From the NCBI GenBank assembly GCA_964035795.1, contig OZ038321.1, forward strand, positions 26,452,544-26,516,543: a stretch of DNA of 64,000 nt, written 5' to 3'. The position numbers and the translations under genes are program-made. The notes beneath the pieces are model-generated. The model was not told the DNA's origin, did not search any database, and saw nothing but the letters and a program-made list of their open reading frames with translations. How positions within the stretch are numbered: the first letter of the stretch is position 1; every line of letters begins with the position of its first letter. Below are positions 46,611-58,600 of the stretch, one piece after another. The stretch is from Pterobdella sp. o SKG-2022 (Eukaryota; Annelida; Clitellata; Hirudinida; Piscicolidae).

Positions 46611-49600
46611 GCATAAAAAACAAAAAATAACAAAAGCGCTGACCCCAGAAGGACATAAAGATGGAGAAAAAGACTGTGCCAGGATTGTCAAACAAGTAGG
46701 ATATCTGAGAAGCAATAATAATAAAAATAATAATAAGAATAATGATAAAAAAAATTATTAATATTTTTTTTATTAATAAAAAGGATAGCTATAATAAAAA
46801 CGGTAACACTGATATGGATAATAATATTTTTTGTTGTAATTAAAAGGTTAATAACCTATTATTATTTATAATTAACTGATAAAAACTAAAAAAATACTTA
46901 AAAACTTAATCAAACTGTTGAACAACCAGCTCAACATATTATAACAGTTAACGACCTCAACCCATTATGATAAATCTGAACCTCCCTAACACCCATCGAA
47001 CCACACACCTCATACAAGCCAACAGCGGTTCTACATCCAAGAAAAATATCAAATGGTGCAAAGTTAAGCACAATAAAGCATTAAATTGACAAAAAGTTAA
47101 AATCATTTTATGCTTTCAAAGCTGAATTTTATAAAACAACTTCTTATGAGGAAGTTATTCTACGAAGTAAACCAACAGGAAAGATAACAGCATAAACGCT
47201 TATAGTCATACTTAGTAAGCAAAAGTTTCTAAACCACGGGTACAACAGAGCTAAAAACAGACAGTAAAAATGCAACAGTATAACTGATGTTAAAACCAGG
47301 TGATAATAATCAGTGTGCTACAATATAAACCTTTTTGAAGAGGCACAGGGAGGACAGGTACCAGTATGGACAGCCTCCATGGATGCATATGGGGCACATC
47401 ATAAACTCCTCGCCTGAACTACATGTCTCTATACTGTTGGTGATGATATTGGTGTTGTTGATGTTATGTTAGTGTTGTTTTTCATTATGTTGCTGTACAT
47501 GTAGTTGTGATGCAACATCTTTTTGTTGTGTTGTTGCTGGTGTTTGCTTTTTTCAATGTTTTTTATTGATTTGATTTTGATTTTTTTGTGATGTTGTTTT
47601 GCTGCTTTTATTATTTTGTTTTCATTTATGTTTTTTCCATTTGACTAAAATGTGACTCAGGTGTGCTAAGCTACCCGAGGGAGCTTGCAGCTGGTTGGTA
47701 TCTCTGACAATAATAGTAGTTACAATGAATAAATAAAACTATAAAAGCTAAAATCTAAAGTTACAATGTTCTGGTGAAAAAGGACTGATGAAATGTAAGC
47801 TAATGTGGTTCAAAGCGTGACCTTTATAGCGACGCAAAAGTTTGCCAAACCAAGAAAATTCAATAAAGAAGAAGTTTCTCGAAGCTTTGAGTGTTCCAAT
47901 TAAGTTTGCGTTAATAAAGATTGAAGGATTGTTGTCAATGATGGAGTACTACAAGTGATGAAACTAAGTTTGGAAAATTTTTTGAAAGTTTTGTATCTGA
48001 TGTAGTTGGCTGAACCTATGTATGTTCTAGAGTATACATATATAGTGGTTATAAAAACAGTATTTTCAAATAAGAACATTTAAAGTTTGTTACAAAAGTC
48101 TTCAAATAAAAAAAAAATTATAAATTTCTTACAAGTTTTGATGGCAATATACTTAAAATTTCCTAATTAAAAAAAATAACTTAGAAAATACAGCTGACAA
48201 CGCTCAAGTAATTAACAGCTATAAAATGAATGGATTTTCTGAAACATATTGCAGTTTCACACAAGTTTCGCGAAACTTAGCTTCAGAGAATAAAACGTAC
48301 GTTAATTCAAAATGAGTCGGAATTTTCGAGAAGTAAAATATTTCATTAGAGGATTTAAAAAAAAAAGGGCGCTTATTGGTTGAATCAAACGATGAACTGA
48401 ATTGGCGAAATTGGAGTCAATTAGAGAAAAATAATTGAATTAGTTAAGATAATTTTAAAATGAAGTTACATAAATAATTTGAAGTGATTGATGTACTGGA
48501 AATAATTAAAATATTAAAATAGAGTTAGAACTTTTATTAATCAAACAACTGAAAGTAATTAAAAAACTTAAATAAATCAAATAGTTAAAAATAATCGAAT
48601 ATTTTCGATTAAATAATTGAAATAAATTAAATAATTTAAATTAATAAGAAATTCAAAATAATTAGAAAAATTGAAATAAAAAACAATTTGAATAGATTAA
48701 ATAATTAAATAGAGAGTAAAAAATACATTAACAACTTCATAACATTTTAAAAACTGAACAAATAAATTATAAAGTTTTATGAATTGAAAAAAACTAATTA
48801 TGATTTCACTTGGCTTATATGATTTTACTTGGTTCCAATTGGCATATAAAGCTTCGCTTCCCAATTTTTCTCAATTAAATATTTTTTTTCTCGTTTAAAC
48901 AAACCTTCAAGCCAAACTAAAAACATACAAAACAATTAAGCCAACACATATAAAACCATTAGACCACTCACGCCACTGGATTCTGATTCATTGTGGCCAC
49001 GCTGTACAAGAATACAAGGAGACCAATTATTGAGGCAGGCAGCAACCAGGCAGTGTAGAAACCTGTGTAGAGAGTAGTTTGTAATGAAAGAATCAGTGGT
49101 TGGTGCTTGAATTGTTAAAGCACCAAGGAAAGCAGCTGAGGTGCTAGAATGAAAATTTTGGTTGTAATATTTTTTTGTTTGATAAATATGTTTAATGGAG
49201 TTTTTTGGTGGGTGATGTGGTGGAGATGGGTGAGGAAAGAGACAAAAATGAAACTAGTGATGATGTTTAAGAATGAATTTTCGAAAAGATTTAATATAGT
49301 TTTTAAAATTTCAACTTGAACTGCATTTAAAAATATGAACTTCAAAAACATTTTCATTTCAAAATAAAATATAAACCACTGTTAAAAACTCAATCAAACC
49401 AACAACAAACCACCTCAACTCACCTAGCCATGCAAAATAAATACTGATCTTCTCCCCGAAGTAATCTCTGATATGGTTCAAGGGCTGGTATTTGTACCAC
49501 CTCCCCCATCGGGCCCAGTAGTAGAAGAGTACTTGTCTCGTGTTAAGGACTTCTGGGGCAGGGTTTTCTTCTGGGGTTTCATAATCTCCCTGGGGTTCGA

Positions 49601-52600
49601 TGAGGGAAAGGGCGGTTGGTTTGATGATTAGTTTTTTTGAACTTTTTAATAGTAGGGTAATTGGAAAGAAATTGGAAGTTTTAAATATTGATATTACTAA
49701 ATAAGACTATTGGTTACCATTGATTTTAGTATTGTTTTTAGTTGAATTGGATTTTTAAAATGTTTATGTACGTAGTTTAAATAAGCCACTGAATGAGGGT
49801 GTTGTCCAAAACGAGGTTTGAACACCGAACCTCGTGGTTATCGTTCAAATTCTCTAACAACTGAGCTATTAAAATGCCGTAAAATTAAAAAATTTTTAAT
49901 TGCAAATTGAACCGGGAATTTTTAAATTGAGATTTTTTAACGTTGATTTCCTGCTATAGAAAAAATAGTTTCAATTTGATGCTAAATCAATACTAAAAAT
50001 GAAAGAATATATGTATGAGATTATTTAAAAGTTTTTATCAAAAGAAAAAGTTCTGGTTAAGTTCCATTGCTGGAACCACAGACAAATATCTTTATTGGTT
50101 TTATTGAAGGGTTTCGAAAAGATGAAATGTGGTTTAAATAAAAACCCTTTTGTGGGTTACATCTCTTATAAGAATGTTTATAAGAACCCAAATGTCAAAA
50201 ATAATGACTTCAATATTTTTGGAACATGAAATACCCTCAAATCTCAAAGCTTTCCACAAGCCCAGTTCAAATTACAGTTTGTTAATGTAAAAAAATCCAA
50301 AAAAAGATTCAATTATCGACTCTGAAAATTATGGTAAGCTAAAGGACTGTATGCACTAATAAAGGATCATGGAAAGTAATGCAACAGCTTGTAAATATGA
50401 CTTTTTCTAAAATAGAAATTTTTTCTTGGTCAAATTGACAATTCGTGGTTTTAGTTGGAAACAACAAAAAACTGAAAGTAACTTTGAACATAGTCCGTTT
50501 GAGGCTCGAAGTTTTTTTTTTTCTCAAAACTCCAAATGATTCTCATCATCATTCATACTAGGCTTCATTGCTCTTTATAACCATTAAATGAAGAAGGCAG
50601 CAGTCAGCCGAGTTTTTTCCATTTATTAAAAAACGCCAAATTCATCAATAAAAGTATATAATTTAATTTGGGATTTGTTTTGTTTATCTTATTTAACATT
50701 CAACTCTCAGGTTATCAAAGATGATCAGTTGCCACATTTGAGCATTCTCGTTGTCATTGTTATCTAAGCTCACCCACCAAGCTAAATGACAATCATGCAA
50801 AATATTTTGTAGATATCTGCTACCAGAATCTATCTTCATTTCAGCTATGACAAAACAAAGAGAAAACTCCCATTAGCTACAAGCACTAGAACGTATGTAG
50901 TTAACGCCAAACTCAGGAGAATTAGTCTGATGTCAAAAAAATTATGTAAAATCTAAAACACTTAAATAAAAATATATCTTTTAAAAACATTCTTACAACA
51001 CCATTTTTTTCCCGCGAAACGATTTCAACTTGTAATTAACCATCAAAAGGACTAATGCAATAACAGAACTTTCATCAATGCTCACAGAATGGAGAGGAAA
51101 GGCTGCGGTAAGAAGATTATCTTCAACTAATCGTTCAACTCCAACTTCAGCCTTCTTTTTTCTTCCGTATGTGGTGCGAGACAGAATCTCATATACCATA
51201 CGTATCCTGTCTCTGTCTGTGAAGAAAGTGTCTTTGTTTTCACTCCCTATGAACCTGTGAAGTTGTGGGTATTAGCTTTAACATGGAGAATGATTTTATA
51301 TAAAAAATGTGGTTGTTCTTAAGATAAAGCAAAATGAGTGGGTGTTTGTTAAAATTTTTAGTTTATTTCATAAAAAAGCGTAATGAAAAGTTTCTCATGC
51401 TTTGAAGTTGAGTTTTACAATGCAAAGAAGCGTTCCAATGCTTAATATTTTCATCAGTTCTAAATAAATTTTTTTAAAAACTTTATGTCAATCACAGACT
51501 GAAACTTCAGGCTGCTATATCTGATATAAAATGATCGATAACTCAAATAGCACATTGTCTTTTATACATTTTTCATTCTGTTAATTTCAGCGACAAGCTG
51601 AAAAAAATTGCCATCTTTGACAAAAAACTAACCTTTGGGGAATACAAAAGGCTTTTCAGAAATGTGTTTTTAACTCTTCATTCCTTCATATAAAAAATTA
51701 TTTTTTCGAAGTTAAATATGAAAAAATCCAAAAAATGAATATTTCCTTTTGAGTGACTCGATAGATATTCACTGGTCCATTGATGATCTGAGCTATTTTA
51801 AAAGAAATAAGAGACCACATTGACCACTTTTCAAAAAATCTACAAAACATTAACAAAAAGGTTCCAGCCAATCATCTCAAAACTTTTAAAAACCATTCTT
51901 CATTGATAAACTCTAGGCAGGAATTGAAAACTTACTTATTTCGATAGAGCCTATCACTTAACATTCATTTTTTATGTTTTATTAAGAAATAACCAAAAAT
52001 ATTGGACACGATAATTGCAATGAGAATGTGATATAAGCAGTTTAAATATTTAAATTTTGAAAGCTACAAGAGGTGCTTTGCAAAGTGTTGGAAAAGTGCT
52101 GACATATTCGGAATTCAATTGATTTAATATAAAAACTGTGTTAAAATTTGAAAAATGCAGTAGTTCAAAGTCTTTATTATTTTTAATGACAAAATCAAAT
52201 TCGGTAAAAACTTGTGCTCAGAACCTGATTAACTCTAGTTCCACTTATTGATTTCTGAACATAATCCTTGTAGCTAAAGTATTATGTTGAAGTGAAACTT
52301 ATAGGAAAGTGTAGCTGTTTTTATTCAAATAGATGCATGAAGAGCTTCATATTTCTATAATTTCTTAACTTGTATTTTTTTGGATAAATACTTAGAAACA
52401 AAGACATTCTCAAACCCTTGAAACTTTAAGATTAACACTGAAATGTATCACCAAACATTTGCTGAGTATCTTTATGATATTAACCTGCCCTATCGAATGC
52501 AGTCAAAAAAAGTTTCTTAACTATTTAGTTTCACTTTATTTTGTTGTAAAACTAATGAATATCATTTGAAGTTGATCTTAGTAATCTTCTTATGTGCTAT

Positions 52601-55600
52601 ACTGTATGAAAGATATGTGTGTGTTTTAATATTCGTTTTGCATGTAACACAGTCATATTAGAAGTCCACGTTTTGTGCATTTTCAACCGGGAATTTTCCA
52701 AGCATTTATGTATAATATGAACAAATTTGTTAAATAATCGGCATTATAGCTTTTTGATATTTGCTTCTTTGTCATCTTTTAGAATCACTATCTCATGTGT
52801 TATATTAACTTTCTCTGCAAATACACAGTTCAGAATATATAATACTAATCAAAAACATTGACTGATTTGTTAATTAGTTACCATTGCCTGATTAATAATC
52901 AAACGAACCGCCACAAACCACGCCAAATCAATAAACAATATAAAAAGAAAATTGTTTATAGTTTATAAATCACTTGAGCTTTCTAAGAAATAGATTTCTT
53001 ACCAGCTCATCTTACTTATCGATCGGCTTCGATCTATCGGCCACATGCAACAAGCTGGGAATCATATGTGATGTTCAGTGCAAGCCTATTCAGATGCGTG
53101 CAATAATATTTGGAATTGATTATAAATACTTCCGCAGATCGGGTGATATGAACCGAAATCTATTGTGTCTTTCCATATGAGGAGGTTAAAAGTTATTAGC
53201 TGCATTCATTTTTTTTGAAATACTGTTGTGATGTTTTTATGAAAAGATCTTTTATATAAAGAATCCATTTGTCTTTGTGATAGACTTTTATAACCTTTGT
53301 GTTATATTTTATCATATTACTCGTAGGCTTATGTATTTTTTCCATTTTTTCTGATTTTTTAATAAATAAAGCCGTGTTTTGTTATGGAAACAACATCAAC
53401 CCTAATGAAGAGACACTGTATACTTTATGTCATTCCTGTCATTTTAATCGTTAGTTTTTTTTTGATTTTATCAATATATTACTGTAAATTTATATACAAT
53501 AATATATCAACAAGTAAACATGAAAAAAGTTCTAGGAAAAAGGTTATCAATTTTTTTTTACTTCAAATAAAATGCAAACGTTTTTTTTTTGTAGTATCCC
53601 ATTATCAAATGATGATGATGATTTTTGTCAAATACATTATAGGACAGCATGAAATGTTTGATATTTCAAAAAAACTGTATATTATTTAATCCTATTTTTT
53701 TAGCTTTCACTCTTAGTTCATGATCTACTGGGTTTGATGAATGTAAAAAGTGATGTAGAGAGATTGTTATAGAAAACTCAACCCACTGAGCATCAAAATA
53801 TCACAACCTAACTCATCTTCATCGCCTTCTTATGCTGTCTACTATGTACTTTACAATAACCACAACAGAATATATTCTACAAACTATGAATTGAACCCAA
53901 GAAAACCTGAATATTAACTATAAGCAAAGCAAACTTTTTAAAAATCTTACCGCATACCAACCACAGCTCTTTATAATCTAACCACAAACCAACCAACTGC
54001 ACCACAAACCTCTGCAATTTGGTACGTCTAAACTGGCACATGTAGTACTGGTTAGGCTGGTTAGGCACCTGTAGCGACATAATGTTCGGTATATGCAGCT
54101 TGGCTAGCAGGGTTTCTGACCCGTTGTCCGATGTCGACGGTTGGATCTGAGAGTTAAGCGGTGTGTTGTAGTGTGATAACGTAGTTTTTTAATAAAAGCT
54201 TCGTGTTGTTTGGTTGATACAGGTGTTTAATTTGTATTGTTGTAGAAGCATATGAATTTTTCATAGTATAGTAATTTATGCAATAAAGATGTAAATGATA
54301 GGGGTATGTTATTGCAGGTGTTGGAGATTGATTATTTTATAGCCTATTGGATCAATACGTTTTGAAGTTACAGCTATTGACCATAGTTATATTATTTAAA
54401 AGAAAAATCACCATTTTTGAAAAACTTTGAACGAATAAAAAATATAAATAAAATATTTTAAAAACTAACAAACACAATAAACAAACAAAAATAAGATTAT
54501 AAAACATGGGAAAATAATAAAAAACAATAGCAATAAAAAGAAAAAAGTAGCAACTCACCTGCAGAGGTGCTCGAAGGCGGATATCTTCAGCATAAGAACA
54601 CAACACATCCCATGGAGCATGCAGCTAAGCGGGTATGATGGGGTGAGTGTGTGATGGGGGAGTGTGTGATGGGGTGTATGATAAATAATGATGGGATAAA
54701 TTTTAAGATTAGGGTAAGTTGTGGGTGTTAGAGTTAGGGGTTTGTGTTTGATGAGTGTGGGTGTTGTATGAACATTTGATGGATGCTGTCAGTATATTTA
54801 AACCAAATAAATGGATTTTTATTCATTTTGAATTTTATTAAAGTTTGAATTGACAGAATTTTTCTTTACTACAGTGACAAAAACTGAGTAGCTCTTAGTG
54901 ACATTTGATTGACAGCTGATATGAAGGGTATGGGGATTTTGAATGGTATAATAGTGATCTTTTGTGGCTGTTTTATGAGGATTAATTTGAAGGAAATGAG
55001 TTCAATATTATTGAAAACAACTAACTCTTAAACGTCAATACTATGTTGTTAATTGTGTAAAAATTAAAGTTTTCATAGAAAACCCAACCTCTCAGTTTTT
55101 TGAAGTTAAAGCTCATAGGTGTTTGTTCATTATTTGTTTAAGTTGTACTTCGTTAAGCTATCTTTAAACTCTTAGCTATCAACAACGATTGAATGCATTA
55201 CAAAAATTGTCATCAGAGCTATGAAAGTGACATTGTCACTTTTATGTTTGCCAACTAAAAAAGTACATATGATGTAGCAGAAACACATGGAGTGATCAAA
55301 ATACACGGAGTAATATAAATACCTGGAGTAATACAAATATCTGGATTAATACATATACCTGGATTACTATAAATACATAGATTAATAGAAGTACCTAAAG
55401 CAATACAAATACTTGTATTAATAGGAATACACAGAGTAACATGGAAAAAAAAATACCTGAAGTAACAAAATACATTGAGAAATACAAAGACAAGAGAATA
55501 AAAAATGGTCTCTATTCCATGTAGAAGTATAAAATGAGCGTATGGGGAGTTCTGATAGGGTTCAGTGGTACCAATGATAGGTTACCATTCTGATGTTCAA

Positions 55601-58600
55601 CACCTCAAGTTTATGTTTTTGATATACGCTTTATTGTTTTCCTGAAATTTTCGTTTAATAGCATCAAGTGCAGCGCATAAGCTTTGATATCTGATGATAT
55701 TTTAATGATGTATTAATGCTTTATAAACTTGGAATTTTAATTGAAACTCATATGCTAGCTGTAAATGTTAGTTGCAAATGGCTCAAAACTCCACAGCGAT
55801 ACTGAATCGTTATGTAGGAACTCAATCTATCTAGACTTTATTTGTTTTGGTTTGTAGAATATGAGAAAGTCTCCCTATTTAACCATGCCATTGATTTTCC
55901 AAAATTATACCTCGTAGCCCCGTTATTTGCATTATTATTGCATGCACAGTCAGTATTGATTTGAGGATGGACACGCTAATATAACATTTTAATTTCCAAC
56001 TCATTGAAACTGAATTTATGGAATATTATTGAATTTTATTTGTTGGGGTTTTAATCTTCTTTGTGCACCGTAGAGTTTTACTTGTTTTTTGGAAAATAAT
56101 TAGTTGTTTGAAATAATGAAGAAAAGTAATCATTAAGACATGTTATTTGGAGCAATAGACTGAAGACTGACTTTGATGTAGTAAGTAGTCTTTTTGCCGT
56201 CGTTTGTCGTTTCCTGTCGGTTTTATTTGAAACTAATTCCCAAAGTTTGAATAAATTAAATTGAGATTTTATTATAAAATATAATTAAAGTTTGGTTGAC
56301 ATGAACTTGTTTTCGACTAAAAACGTGTTAGTTATGTAGGTGAAACACGTGTTTTTGATGGGAATCAACTTCCAACCCTATATCAACATCCTTGACATTT
56401 TAATTTAATAGAACTTAAATTTATCTAGCGTTTAAAAAAAAGAAATATAACAATGTCTGTTTTATCTTTGGAAATATACAAAACGTTTTCATGTATCATT
56501 ATTAATTTCTTTTCGCTTTGGGTAAATAAAATTCTAGCAAAAATGTGGCAGGTTTTTATAACGTGTTTTGACAAAATCAATAAATACAATGCGTACCGTT
56601 TCAAACTCGAGTCCAATTTTTCTCAAGTTTTCTATGTACCTGGAAATAAATTTCAAAGAAAAACCATTATACTAAGAACAACTAAATTTGAAATACAACC
56701 ATTATCAATGTATTTGAAAACATTCAAAGCAAAACTTCAAAAACAAGCAAGTCGAGAACCAATTTGAGGAGGTCGGATTCATTGATTATAGATGATAACA
56801 AACAACAAGAGGATTCGGATGATAGCTTCAACTTATAAATGTAATAAAAACAAGAAATATGAGATGCACATCAATGTATCCACCCACAATTCTTTTTAAA
56901 AATTTCTTTAAGAACACACAAGCCTTTTCGAAGATTCCATTGGACCAAATGGCTTGACACATAGGGCACATTAAGTAGATGGAGATTGGCCATCGTGAAA
57001 AAAATTTTTTTAAGCAGCACTAGCATTCAAACGACATTTAAACTTTATTAAAGACTGAACGAAGATTTTCGAAAGATTATCTTCTTTCATTGAAAACATT
57101 CAATAGACTTATAAATGAAAGACAAGAGAAGATTAGGCGAGAATTCAGATAGTGTTTGTTGAGCATAGCAAAACCAAAAACTTCCGTTTGGTTTGGTAAC
57201 ACAACTCCCATAAGCTAAAAGTAAATGAAACGAATCTGAAGGGCTTTTCCTTAGACCATTATAGACCTCATCTGTTATGGTACCCTTTGCGAGACACCAA
57301 ATTCCTACCTCATACCTATCCACGCATCGGCCCCCTTCTTTAAGATATACCGCTATCTCTCTAATAGTTTAGGTTGTTTGGATATTGAATCTTTATAACC
57401 ATTTCGCCCGTCTTGACTTTTTTTTTTATTAACTATTATTTTTCTGGCAGTTTTCAAATGAACTTAATTAGTTAATCTATTTTTACATTCAGTATTTTGC
57501 TGTCAACCCTCAATCTACAGATTAGTTTTTTCTAAGTAATTTTTTTAATTACATAAAATCTTTGTTTTTCTAGTTTGCTTTTTATTTATCTTATAAGCTT
57601 TTTATTTTAATTTACTTTATTTCTGTCCATGTTTTAATTTACTATGAGTTTTATCGACCCACCGTATTCATTTTATAAAAATTTGAATAATTTTCATCAT
57701 CAATCTTGCCAAATAATCTCCATCTTCATCATTATCATCAAGATTTCTAACTTCATCATTTCCACCATCATTCATAAATCGCTACTCTATCAAAACCAAC
57801 GAAAACACAGCATCTCTTTAAGATTCCTCTCTGCTTCCAGTAAAAAATAAACTCACCACCCACTATCCACTAAACACCTTCCACCATCCCCTCCCACCAG
57901 CCCCTACCCATCACCCACCACATACTACCCACCTGTTCCTCCAGCCAGAGTTTTTTTCATGAGTCGGCAGCTTGCTCACTTGCTTCTCATCCATCTGGGA
58001 GATATCCTTTTTTCTCTCTTCACTTATCATTTTTGCATTGTTTTCTTCGTACACCAGGATGAAATCTGCATCGATGGGGCATGGATTATGTTCACAACCA
58101 GTTCACAATGAGCTATGTGATAAGGAAGTTCGGATGTATAAACGTTCATCTCATCCTTTTTAGTTGGAAGTTTTAGCAAGGTCTAAACAAGCTTCAAACT
58201 GAATTCAATCAAGATGACTTTATTTGTTATTTTATTGGATCTACACTATTTGACTTCAGACCATCTTGAGTTTTTCAATTGAGTTTGCATCTGAATGTGA
58301 TTTTTGAACGCCCCAACATACAAAAATCTGTTAGAATTGGCCATCCCAGCTTTCCAATGTTGCGGTGTTTGCACATGTTTAAACCTTATACGCAAGAAAA
58401 GACGTGTTTTTGTTGATACAGTGAAGTTTTCAACATTAGTTCTGATCATTGTATTAAAAAACTTTTTAAAAATAAATTATTCTAATTATAATAAAAATTT
58501 AATAATGACAATTTTTATAGCGCCAAGGAAAGCAACTGAAGCGCCCCCGAGTCAAATATTGTTGAAAGATAGTCTAGAGAGGTATGTTTTGAGACGAGAT

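Noticed and set aside
46219..46715. Hydrophobic Leu/Ile-rich minus-strand ORFs
   Set aside because: Products of a TAA microsatellite and AT-rich intron; only 46644-46704 is a true exon.
53384..53689. 101-codon plus-strand ORF
   Set aside because: Phe/Ile/Lys-rich as expected for random AT-rich DNA; it lies in an anoctamin intron.
56453..56767. 104-codon plus-strand ORF
   Set aside because: Overlaps anoctamin exon 3 on the other strand, whose phase and motif fit (GLEFE) are much stronger.
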